DNA of 64,000 bases, taken from Haematococcus lacustris (taxonomy: Eukaryota; Chlorophyta; Chlorophyceae; Chlamydomonadales; Haematococcaceae). The stretch is taken from the NCBI GenBank assembly GCA_030144725.1, contig JASKMD010000006.1, forward strand, positions 5,428,341-5,492,340, read 5' to 3'. The notes under the pieces are model-generated. The model saw nothing but the letters and a program-made list of their open reading frames with translations. It was not told where the DNA came from and ran no database searches. The first letter of the stretch is position 1. Every line of letters starts with the position of its first letter. The translations under genes were made by a program, and so were the position numbers. This document shows positions 17,221 to 26,720 of this stretch, piece after piece.

Positions 17221-19690
17221 CACACTCGTCATCGCCACGCACCTGGGAGGACAACACAGGCATGGAAAAGGAGGCAGTAAGCCAGGCTCCCCCAGCCTGC
17301 TTCATCTGATGCACCTAATATCTCCTCACCACCCTTCTATCATCATGACAAGGCTTGCATGTGGTAGTTTTGTTAACTATACGTTATGGCCATTGCCACA
17401 CTCGCTGCCACACTCTACCACGCTACTAGGTGCCTGACCCTTAGGCCGCAAGGCCCGACAGACATGCTGCATGCAACAGGCTCCAACTGGGGCTCCCCGC
17501 CAAACAGGATGGGTGCATTGACCTTGCATTGCACGTGCACACGATGATGATGCAGCCTATAGCTGACGACCTCATGGCTGCTTCACAGGGCAGCAGTGTG
17601 CGCTGCAACAGTTATCATGGTTGTGTGGCCACTAGGCTCGCTCATGCAAGGTCACCACCCCAGCCCTTTACATGCATGGCTGCTTCTTCGACTCCCTACC
17701 AGCCCAGGTCCAGTTGGCAACGAGTCTGGCAAAATGCAGCATCCGCCATGAGACAGGTAAGGTACATGCTGAGCTCATGTCCCAGCATAGCTCTGGTTGG
17801 CAGCATGATTTGTGACAAAGACCGGTGTACCAACATTGTTACATCACTCTGCTTGTGACTTCGCATGTCATCGTGGCCAACATTAACTTGCTGTCATAGT
17901 ATCCAACATCTCTCTATGCACTAGTACCACCAGGCGTCAATTCACTCCCAGATGCAATGTACATGTCCAGCAACTCCGTCTTCCTTGCACATTTCCTTCT
18001 CTTGCAGACTCCCCTCTCAATCATCAGACGGTGGAGGTGCCAGGTTTGTCAGTTCAGCTGAAGAATGTCATCTTGCCCAGGAAGCCCACGATGGCGGTCC
18101 AGCGCAGGGGCACCAGCCAGGGCATGATAGTGTCCGTCACCAGCACCTGCAGTCAGTGCATTCCGTGTGCTCTTCACAAACCTGTAAGGACGAGTGCGGC
18201 TCACATTACGTTTCTACATCACCCAGCAGCAGGTAGACGAAGTGGTCACAGCCTGCTTACCTGGAAAGCTACAGCACCTGGTGCATGGTTGTGGCTTGGC
18301 AATGCAGCCCTAAGCTACCTCACCCCACTGCCAAGGCTGGCTGCGTGCCACATAGGGACTGGCACTGACAGGAAGCTGCTTTGCAGTGGGCTGCCACTGC
18401 TCCATCGCTGCCTTGCTTGAGCTTCACATCTCACATCTGTGCTGTCCTGATGTACTGAGCGCGGCTGGGGGGCTGCATGCGCCATGCACCACGGCCAAAG
18501 ACCGGGGCACCACCAAGAGCCAGGCCAGCCAGGCAGGGTGCGGGGTGAGCTCAGCCTGCTGCTGCTGCACCCACCCCCACATGCCTATGAGGAGGCCAGC
18601 ATGGGCATCACACCCAGATATGACCACATGATGGCACCATGAGGGGCTGTGGGGTCATCAGGACCAGGCAGAGGGCTGCTGCTGCTGCTGCTGAGGCTGA
18701 CCTTGGTCACTGTCCAGTAGGTCATCATCCACTTGTGCAGGAAGCACAGCGGCCACAGCAGCGGGGTCAGCACAGTGAAGAAGGCGCAGGCGATCTTCAT
18801 CGCCTCCATGTGGAACGCGAGGAGGCCGCTGACTGGGATGGCTAGGGGCGCCACCGCCAGATACTGAGCAGCAGCAGCAACAGCAGCGGTAGCAGCGGTA
18901 GCAGCAGCAGCAGCATGAGAGGCAGCATCTGTGGCACAATGTTGGGTGAAGTCTGCCTAGCATTGTGGCAATGCCAGTTTTGGAAAGTCTGGAGTTCAGG
19001 CTGCTGGTGTATGCAGGTCTGTTGTTGCAGGTGTGCAGCTGCTGGGTGGTGTGTGCAGTAGTGGTCAGCCAGCATGGACCCTGCTCCCCAGCGCACCAGT
19101 GGGACGTACAGCACGATGCTGAGGAACTTGAGCAGGATGGTGACCGGCACGATGATGGGAGTAAAGATGAGGCCCATGACCGCGTACATGATGGTCAACG
19201 GCACGGTGGCCAGCGTGACCAGGTACAGCACCGGCAGCATCCTGCGGCGCAGCCAACATCACGCCGTGTGTCACACGCGCTGCCGCGCCAAGAGCACATC
19301 GGCGTCACGGCGTGGCGCAGCGACGTAGTAGGAACAGTGTCCTGAAGTTGAGCGGCGTTGCCGGCTGCTGCAGCTGGGAGCGGCTGAGGATGCTGCGCAT
19401 TGGCGGCTGTGCGCTCTCACTCCCTGCAATGGCTAGCTGGCTGCACGCCAGCACATTGGGCACCTACAGCGGGGTCAGGGATTCCAGAGGCATCTTCACG
19501 AGCTGCAGGGATGAGCGCGGTGCTAGGGGGCGGCTGGCAGTGTTCGGCAACTTGCTGATGGTGAGCAAACGCAGCCTGAAGTGCGGGCGGCGCTTCGAGT
19601 GTGACACCGCCAATGACCGCAAACCCGGCGGACACGCCAGCCCATAACGCAGGAAACACTTCACAGGAAGCGTTGCGATGATGTCAATGG
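17220..19690 (-). repeat. segmental duplication unit, copy C
   Basis: Second direct copy, in the same orientation as B. Substitutions against B are scattered; the (CAG)n tract at 18865-18915 has a different length. Confidence 0.85.
18054..19659 (-). CDS. multi-pass membrane protein of unknown family, copy C
   Basis: Same exons as copy B: 18863-18702 (162 nt, begins YLAVAPLAIPVSGLLAF, ends WTVTK before a GTCAGC donor) and last exon 18146-18054 ending in TGA. The upstream exon starting near 19240 begins MLPVLYLVTLATVPLTIMY. The three copies are very similar, so the duplications are probably recent. The (CAG)n tract sits in the intron on the coding-strand 5' side of the 162-nt exon. Confidence 0.5.
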
Positions 19691-20150
19691 AGGCATAGCC
19701 GTGTCGTGCCCCTTGAAGGTGCGGCGGGTGGGGTCCTTCGGAGAACTGATTAACCGGTGCTTACGTTGAGTTGTTTACGAACGTGTGGGAGTTGTTTACG
19801 AAGGTGTGGGTGTAGTGCTTGACCATAAGCCGTGAGGTCCGACGGTTCTGCTGGGAAGATTTAAAGCAGGTGCCGGCCAGATTGCCGCAAGGCCCGACGG
19901 TTCTGTGTGACATTGCGCACGTTGTGCATTGACATTGCGCACGTTGATATTGCAGCCTACAGCTGATGACCTTGTGACTGCTTCCACCATGACACAGCAA
20001 CCACCATGGCTGCATTGACGCCAGGCTTGCTCTTGGGAACCCTGTCACACAGCTGCTAGCTCAGCCACTTGTACGCCGTTGTGCCTGGGTGACACCACAC
20101 CATGAGGCCAGGCCATCAGCGCAGCTCCAGATTCATCGCCTGCTCTCCTG
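19691..20150. other. no gene recognised
   Basis: Contains short direct repeats (GTTGTTTACGAA twice at 19770-19805; CATTGCGCACGTTG twice at 19910-19945) but no exon or known element. Confidence 0.4.
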
Positions 20151-20153
20151 AAG

Positions 20154-20760
20154 GTGAAACGCTGCGTTGGTTTCCCCGTTAAGCCACCTGCCAGGCGGCT
20201 GGCGTCAAGGGGGTTTGTATGTCCTTGCCCTTGCCCTTGGCCTTGCCAGCGTTGCCCCTGGGAGACTCAGCTGCCTGCTCAGCCTTGGTGCACTTGGCGG
20301 GCTGGTCATCTCTGGGTCCAGGCTCAGAGCCTCAGATGGCTGTGTGGCTGCCGAGCTTCAGCCCATCACATCAGGCCCCACACTCGCTTGTAGCCCTGCT
20401 TCCTAAAAGCTGGGTGCAGCAGCCGGTGGACCACTGAAGCTGCTGGGGGCACCCAGTCCTCCAGCTGGGGCTGGTCATAGCTCAGCTTCTGGTGGCCATG
20501 CACAGCTGAGCTGACCCTGCTGGTACAAACCCATCAACCAGCACTACCTTGTCCATCAGCTTGCCATGAATCCCTCGGCCACGACACCAGCTTGCGGCAA
20601 GCCTGCAGCACTGCGTCAGCAACCCATCCACCCACCCCAAGTGCCCATGCCTGCATTTGCAAATACGACCTGGCCCCAATTGCCCCTCTGGCCCCTTTGG
20701 CAGCAGCAGCAGCCCAGCAGCAGGCCCCTCTGGCAGCAGCGGCAGCAACAACTGACATAG
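20154..20760 (-). mobile_element. decayed Fanzor fragment, minus-strand half of a rearranged copy
   Basis: On the minus strand, RWLNGETNAAFHLQ (about 20200-20150) corresponds to the RuvC-III exon RWLDRDCNAALNMQ of other copies, with the catalytic Asp changed. Upstream on the same strand, GKLMDKVVLVDGFV (about 20560-20520) corresponds to the RuvC-II stretch VVLVDEHRTS, with the Glu replaced by Gly. The catalytic residues are therefore lost. The fragment is joined near 20.70-20.78 kb to Fanzor sequence in the opposite orientation. Confidence 0.65.
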
Positions 20761-20780
20761 GCAAGGGCCTGGCTGACAAG

Positions 20781-21190
20781 TAGGCTGACCCAGCCACCCA
20801 GATGGGCATGGGGTTGGACCCCGGCGCCATCCAGGCAGTCAGCACTGCCTCAGGGGTGTGGGATGGGGATGGCATGCTGGACAGCTTCTCTGGAAGGCAC
20901 CTTTGACTTAGTGGGAGGGTAGCAAGGGCCTTTTAAAGGTACCCTTTGGAGGTGCGAGATTGAGTGACATCGCCTCCTGGGTAGTAGGTGTTAGCAGGTA
21001 TGAGCAGGTATGAGCCAAGGGTATGAGCCGGGGTCAGGCAATAATGTAGGTGGTAGGCGACCATGACCATGTGCATGCCATGTACAAGCCATGTGCATGC
21101 CATGTGCATGGGAACTCCACACAGACAGAGTAGGGGTCCACACTGAGTGTTACACTGCAATGAAGGCTCAAGGTTGAGGGCCAAGGTGCT
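20781..21190 (+). mobile_element. Fanzor fragment with RuvC-I motif joined to 3' segment
   Basis: On the plus strand the sequence encodes MGMGLDPGAIQAVSTASGVW, the RuvC-I motif of TnpB/Fanzor (DPG with the first catalytic Asp), the only copy of this motif in the window. About 60 bases later the coding similarity stops and noncoding DNA follows, ending in the conserved 3' segment (about 21005-21190, ending GAGGGCCAAGGTGCTG). RuvC-II and RuvC-III are deleted in this half. Confidence 0.7.
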
Positions 21191-21393
21191 GCTTCAGTAT
21201 GGTCCGCAAGGTCCGGGCAGGCCGCGACACAGCTGTCGGAACAAATTGTCGCAGTCCAGGTCCGGGATGTCTGCTACGGAGACTGGGATGTCTGTGTCTG
21301 TGTATGACAGTGGCTGGCCTTGCGCGTCAAGCTGGTCTGCTGCGTGCAGGGTAAACAAGCCGCGCACGAGGAAGCCCAACAACAGGCTGCCAA

Positions 21394-21777
21394 TCACCCC
21401 TGCTCGCTGATGGCCTTCACTCGTGGGCGCACAGCACGTTCCAGGAAGGCAAGCGCTTGCGGAAGGTGGTCGGTGAGGTGGGCTAACTTGGCCTTTCTTG
21501 CGTTGAACGTATTGTCCCTGCTGCGGGCAGCGCGGGCCTTTCCTGAAGCCTTCCTTCTGCGCTGTGCCTCGGTCAAGTCAGGTTGGGCTGCCTCGTCGCG
21601 GTTGAAGTCGGGGTCCTCCGGCACTGCTCTAGGCCCACCCACACCGGTTCGTCTCTTCTTCCTCGCCATAAACAATAGCAACGCGAGGCAGCAACACGTA
21701 CTAAGGATTTTCGTGTTTGTCACACACATGTACGCACATTTTTCGTGTGTTCGCAGTGTGTTAGCAGGCTGAGACAC
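21394..21777 (-). CDS. unknown basic protein, possibly part of a mobile element
   Basis: An open frame with normal composition. The Met 38 codons from the first start is followed by ARKKRRTGVGGPRAVPEDPD and an alanine- and arginine-rich helical region (AQRRRKASGKARAARSR). A downstream minus frame (21397-21194, begins IGSLLLGFLVRGLF) may be its continuation after a frameshift or intron. The upstream DNA (21660-21800) is repeated at about 28670-28780 and partly at 22040-22090. This suggests that the gene, or at least its 5' end, belongs to a dispersed repeat. The Lys/Arg cluster could be a nuclear localisation signal (inference). Family not recognised. Confidence 0.35.
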   Translation of the reverse strand: MSQPANTLRTHEKCAYMCVTNTKILSTCCCLALLLFMARKKRRTGVGGPRAVPEDPDFNRDEAAQPDLTEAQRRRKASGKARAARSRDNTFNARKAKLAHLTDHLPQALAFLERAVRPRVKAISEQG

Positions 21778-22090
21778 ATGGGGCCTGCGACGGGAGAGAA
21801 CATTTTTAGGAAGCGCAAGCGAGGTGTTATAATGATGCTAGTCTCTGGGCTCATGGTGCTGTTATGTGATGGTTGCGACAGGCCAGTGTCTTGCACCCTT
21901 CAAAGAGCCCATGGATTGAATGAATATGTTTAAGGCATGTTTAAGACCTCATAGTGTCCTCGTATCCCAGCAAACCAGCATTCTCTATCTTACGCTTCTT
22001 GGTCAATGCTGCTGCTGCTGTTGCTGCCTCCAGTGTTCGCAGCGTGTTAGCAGGCTGAGACACATGGGGCCTGCGACGGGAGAGAACCGC
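21768..22090. repeat. direct repeat, 33-bp unit
   Basis: CTGAGACACATGGGGCCTGC and the bases after it (to GGGAGAGAAC) occur at 21768-21800 and again at 22054-22086, about 286 bases apart. Confidence 0.85.
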
Positions 22091-22387
22091 GAGCGTTTGC
22101 CGTCGCAGGCGCTCTGGGACTCCGCGAAGGAGTTGAATGCACTGGGCAGCCCGTCTGCGACAATTCAAAAAGCGGGGCTCCACGCCCCACAACGGCGCCG
22201 AGGCCGATGCAAAGCAGATGCAGGGGGGTGGCGGCAAACGCTGGGCCTCGAAGACGTCCCAGACTATTTGAGGCGAGGCGGATTGAGCTGAAGATATCAC
22301 AGCACGGTTCACAATAGAACAGGAGATAGAGGTGCATAACATAGAAGGTAGAGATAGAGCACTGAACATGGAGCACCCTTGAAGCAT
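21941..22387 (-). CDS. unknown open frame, possible diverged relative of the preceding gene
   Basis: A 149-codon minus-strand frame whose second half (SRRRPHVSQPANTLRT) matches the start of the frame at 21777 (MSQPANTLRTHEKCAY), so the two stretches share an ancestor. It ends in LTKKRKIENAGLL. No domain is recognised. It may be a tandemly duplicated 5' part of the same repeat and need not be a gene. Confidence 0.25.
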   Translation of the reverse strand: MLQGCSMFSALSLPSMLCTSISCSIVNRAVISSAQSASPQIVWDVFEAQRLPPPPCICFASASAPLWGVEPRFLNCRRRAAQCIQLLRGVPERLRRQTLAVLSRRRPHVSQPANTLRTLEAATAAAALTKKRKIENAGLLGYEDTMRS

Positions 22388-22458
22388 ACACTGAGTTCAC
22401 TGTGCCGTGGTTGTAGCTCAGTCTACTTGCCTATGTTTGTTTGATGATCTGGGTGCAG

Positions 22459-24240
22459 AGACAACAGCTTCCTGCGTGCCTACTATCGGCAGGAGCTGTC
22501 TGTGAGCAATGCCTTGCGCTCCATCTTCAGCTGGCACAACGAAACCATGAACATTTGGACACACCTGCTAGGCTTCCTGCTGCTGGCTGCGATTGCTGTG
22601 AGCTTCGTACTGGAGCCCCACCCACACCCCGAGACCTTCCCACAACACACTGCCTTCCCCATCAGCCCGGGCATCAGTCAGACACTCCTGCTGCCCAAGC
22701 GCCTTCTCTCCCCAAGCCCAGCAGAAGCCCAGGCACCAGCATTCTTATCCAACTGGACAGCAGCAGCGGAGGCAGAAGAAGAAAGCACAAAGTTGAGCTG
22801 TCTTGGTGGCTATATCATGAAGTGGGCAGGTTCTGATGACCAAGGGAATGAAAGCCACGGGACTGACGGTGTTGAGAGTGGGGCCAGGTGCTCTATGCAG
22901 CAGTCACGGGAAGAGCAACAGCCACAGGGGATACACCAGCAGCTGTGGGCACAGCAAGGGGCGCGTGAACAACAGGAAGAAGACCGGGATGAGCTGGAGC
23001 AGCAACAGCAGCAGAAGCAGCATGGCATAGCCTGTGGTGCACAGGAGGGTGCAGCAGCAGCAGCAGTGGCAGCACCTAAGTGGCCCATGTACGTGGTGAT
23101 GTATGGCTTCATGCAGGTCAGAGGCTTGCAGGAACCCGTTGCTCACTGCCCATTGCTGCTCCTCCCAATTGCTCCTCCCTTACGCTCCCTGCTGCTACCC
23201 CCTGCTGCTGTTTGTATACACTTCAGTGCAACAGCCAACATGTGCAACAGCCTACTGGAGCCCCCACTTCCCGCCTGGAGCGGATGCTGCCGGTGCTGAT
23301 GCTGCCGGACTAGTTGTACGCATATTCTCATGCCCGTGCTCCTGCGAATGCTGGACATTGGACGTGCACTGCTGCTACTGCTGCCCCCGTCGCTGTGGGT
23401 CCCACCCCAGCTCCTGCTGCTGCCGCTGCTGCTGCTGCCCGCAGGTGTTGCTTGTGTCCAGCCTGTGTCACACCTTCAGCTGCCTTCCCCGCCGCGTTAG
23501 CACCGCCCTGTGGAAGGCGGACTACCTGGCCATTACCTGCTCCATCGCCTGCATGTTTTACCCGTTCTGCTGGTGGGTGTGGGAATAGAACCCCTGACCT
23601 TAAGTGCAGGAGGGTATGAATCTGCTCCAGGCAATTCCTAACCCATACCTGCTGCTGCTCCTGGTACTGTGGACCCTCCAGCCCTTGTTGCTGTCCCTCT
23701 GCCCCTCTGCCCCTGCCACTGCCCCTCTGCCCCTGCTCCTGCCCCCCTCATGCCCTGTTGGTGTAGCCCTCTGCTGCCCCTGCCCCCTCCTGCAGGTACT
23801 GCTTCGCCTGCTCCTCCCCAGCCGTGAAGTACACATACATCAGCGTGACCAGCTTCCTAGGCGCATGCATCACAACAGTCAGCCTGACTGACGCCTTCCA
23901 GTCCCCTGCCCTGCAGCCAGTACGCCCCATGCTCTTCGCGGCCCTGGCAGGCTGGGGCCTGGCCCCCATGGCCCACGCAGCCTGGACCCTCTCCTCCGCC
24001 CCACCTGTGCGCCTGGCCCTGCAGCTCACGCTGGCCCAGATGCTGCTCATCGCGCTTGGTGCGGTGCTGTTCGCCACGCGCTTCCCAGAGCGCCTGAGGC
24101 CGGGTCGGTTCGACCTGCTGTTGTCCAGCCACCAGCTCTTCCACATCCTCATAGTGCTGGCCTTCGTGATGTACACCCAGGCATGCCTCACGCTGTGGAG
24201 GTGGAGAGCCGTGGGTGAGGGGTGTGGCGCGCTGCCGTAG
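22459..24240 (+). CDS. PAQR / heptahelical (adiponectin-receptor-like) membrane protein, 5' end missing
   Basis: Member of the progestin/adipoQ receptor family, seven-span membrane proteins related to hemolysin III; many have a zinc-dependent hydrolase-type site. Exons 22459-23116, 23445-23578 and 23796-24240 keep phase and give about 412 residues. Signature elements in order: ELSVSNALRSIFSWHNE followed by NIWTHLLGF (first span); WPMYVVMYGFMQ joined to VLLVSSLCHTFSC (the Ser-x3-His motif); WKADYLAITCSIACMF; YCFACSSPAVKYTYISV; RFPERLRPGRFDLLLSSHQL with LFHIL after it (the His-x3-His motif). All zinc ligands expected in the family are present. Between spans 1 and 2 lies a 160-residue Gln/Glu-rich loop. 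Upstream exons (normally a W..DN.. start) were not found; repeat DNA abuts at 22.4 kb. Confidence 0.92.
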
Positions 24241-25570
24241 GTGCCCAAAGAGGTTCAAATCCGGACTCTTCCAGATGACGCAGCCCCTAGTCGTAGGGGA
24301 GAGATGTGTTATCGGTTGTAGGCTGGAGGCCAGCTGCTTGTATAAGTAACTGGTCAGCTGTCTGCTGGAGGTCAGCTGCTGGTGCGGGGTTGGCTGCTGA
24401 GGGAGTTCAGCTGCTTAGCTGCAGGTGAAGGGTTTCAGCTGCTTATGTATGTATCTGGTCATTGTTGTAGCTGTAGCTGCAGCCCTTCTCACCCTCACGC
24501 TCTCCCTGTACCCCGCTTTCCCTCTCCCTGATGAGGATGGTGGTGGCAGGTGGCCCTGGTCCGGCTGCAGCACTGCTGCGGCTGCTGCTCGTATGGGCGC
24601 AGCGGCCATGTGTGCACTGTGAGGTTGCCTAGCAAGGATGGCTGGCAGCTAGGGCTGCACCATCTGGCAGTCAGCGGGGTATGAAGGGCGGGTGGTCAAC
24701 ATCGTGACATGCACCAGACATAGCCCTGTCTCTTGGGGTCTCACAGTGCCAGTGGTGTCAATGCCACCATGCCAGTGGTGCCCATGTTCCTATGCCAGTG
24801 CTACCGGGGGTGGATGGTGTAAAGCGGCAGTGGCTGCGGGTGGGGTGTGCGGGTGGGGTGCGGGTGGGCTGTAGGAAATGGGACGAATGCTTTGCTTAGT
24901 GGGGCTGGGGTGCGCTGAGTGTGTGTGTGAGGTACGTGAGATATGCAAGCAGCAGCAGCAGGAGTGTTCATGCATGAAGGGTGATGTACAATGGAGGGAG
25001 GAGCTGCCTCAATATAATAGGCTTATCACGTTTGGAGGGGTATTGAGCTGGCATCGTAGGTAGGCATGACTCTCACCCTGGGGCTGGAGAGGCGAGAACG
25101 AGAGATGCTAAAGGGGGGGTGGAGGTAAGGGAGTTAGGGAGTTAAGCCATGGAAGGGAATATTTGCCACCGAGTTAGTCTTGCAACGAGGTGCATGGCAC
25201 AATCGGGAGAGGCATGTATTTATTCGAGAGAAGCCTTTCTCAATGATGCATGTGTGGCATGACGTATAGTATAATGTCGGAGGCTAAGCTGTTACGGGAA
25301 AATAACGACCGAGAAAAAAAATTGTTACGGGAAAATAACGACCGAGGAAAATAAAGCCACGCACACAGCCTGCTCACCGTTGTGGCGAGCAGCGCACCCT
25401 CTTCGGGGCACGAGGTCCAAGAGCTTTTGAGCTGTATTTTACGGGAGAATTAAGGTTCTTACTTTCCCCGTAATGTAAAGGGATCCTAGTATTCTATGCT
25501 ATACGACTATAATGATATTCCTTGGCTTAGTGCACAATTAGTTAATTAGTGCACAATTAGCCGCTGTCGA
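24241..25570. other. intergenic, no gene recognised
   Basis: No exon recognised. A GCTGCTGGTG/GCTGCTTAGC-type irregular repeat occurs at 24330-24450. From about 25000 the DNA becomes AT-rich. Confidence 0.4.
25291..25346 (+). repeat. 22-bp direct repeat in AT-rich DNA
   Basis: GTTACGGGAAAATAACGACC followed by GAG occurs twice, separated by an A-rich spacer (25291 and 25324). A related phrase (TTTACGGGAGAATTAAGG) follows at about 25437 and an inverted-looking one (TTCCCCGTAATGTAAA) at about 25463, so this may be the end of an unrecognised DNA transposon. Confidence 0.5.
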
Positions 25571-25639
25571 CACCAGCATGGAAACATTGAGCCCAAACAG
25601 CATGAATAAGCGCTTGACTAAATTGCTGAAACCTTACGT

Positions 25640-25808
25640 CCTGATCCTCAACATGCAGCGCATTGGGGAGACCAGGTGGCGCCCACTGGAGCTGTGCTGG
25701 TGGCCAGAGCAGGGGAAGCTGCCAGCCAAGGGCAAGGAGTACCCAAGCCTGGGCTACAAGCGGCTGCGAGATAAGCCACCCAAGACGCAGCCCGCTGTGG
25801 CACAGTAG
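25640..25808 (+). pseudogene. Fanzor C-terminal fragment (lineage A)
   Basis: Encodes NMQRIGETRWRPLELCWW and continues through GKLPAKGKEYPSLGYKRL to a TAG at 25806-25808. It starts in the middle of the RuvC-III motif; the preceding WLDRDCNAA residues are absent, replaced by unrelated DNA. The reading frame kept is intact. It is followed directly by a complete 3' conserved segment. Confidence 0.8.
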
Positions 25809-26067
25809 TGTCTGCCCCCCCTCTTGAGCTGTTATCAGCTTACAATTAGTGCATGTTTGTCATGCCAACTCTACATCATAACCCTTAGAGGCCAGGCAAT
25901 AATGTAGGTGGTAGGCGACCATGACCATGTGTGTGCCATGTAAAAGCCATGTGCATGCCATGTGCATGGGAACTCCACACAGACAAAACACCGTTTTGTG
26001 GAGGTCCACACTTAGTGTTCCACTGCAAACTAGGGCTCTATGGTTGAGGGCCAAGGTGCTGGTGTCG
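25809..26067 (+). repeat. Fanzor 3' conserved segment, type 1 (candidate guide-RNA region)
   Basis: Immediately after the stop codon come a shared block (AGCTGTTATCAGCTTACAAT), TGTTTGTCATGCCAACTCTA, GCAATAATGTAGGTGGTAGG, a run of ATGCCATGTGCATG units, and then a 7-bp hairpin (ACAAAAC-ACC-GTTTTGT, 25983-25999). It ends near GAGGGCCAAGGTGCTG. The same order of blocks is found after or near most lineage A copies. In Fanzor loci the guide RNA is encoded at this place, overlapping the element end, so this is the best candidate. That assignment is inference. Confidence 0.6.
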
Positions 26068-26720
26068 ACAGCTTCGTTTGTGGGGTGTGGTGTACAAGTC
26101 TTGGTGGAGCATGCTGGTGGTGTATAGACTATGTATGTGCTGCTGCTTATAGCCTTCAATGGTTTACGAGGCTGCACATCATAACCGCTCAAGCCGCCAC
26201 CGTCGTCAGCCATTATAATGGTTGTCCACCCTACCCATTATGGAATTCGGGGTTTTCTGCTACGCACTTGAAAGCTTGGTGGACAATTGAAGGTGCTCAA
26301 CAGGCCTATAGTTGGTGTACGAACCGGGCTGCGAGCTCATCATTGTAAAGGCTACTGACAGTGTGCCCAATGCCCACTTCAGCTCAGCCTTCTGGTGTGT
26401 GTGCTTGTGCCAGTGCCTGCGCCACACACATCCCCTTTGTTAGGGGTTCAATGTTTTTTTTGATGGGATTGTCTTGAGCTGTAGCTGGCTATTGCTCTGC
26501 TGGCGCTGCCACTTGCGCAACAGGGGCTTGTCGGCTATCTCCACCCACTCCTGGCCTGGCTGGCCTGGCTTTGGCATGGCTGGGCGGTTAGTCCAGTAGC
26601 ACAGCTCAGTGGGACGTGGCCCTGTGCCGACTGCACAGCTGCGGATGTTCAGCGCGGCTGACACGTCCCGGTCGTAGAACCTGCACATGGGTGTGGGAGA
26701 TGCATGACGTCAATTCATGT

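Noticed and set aside
22405..22430. tRNA A-box-like sequence (GGTTGTAGCTCAGTCTACTTG)
   Set aside because: No T loop follows within 80 bases and the DNA runs into the acceptor of a PAQR exon.
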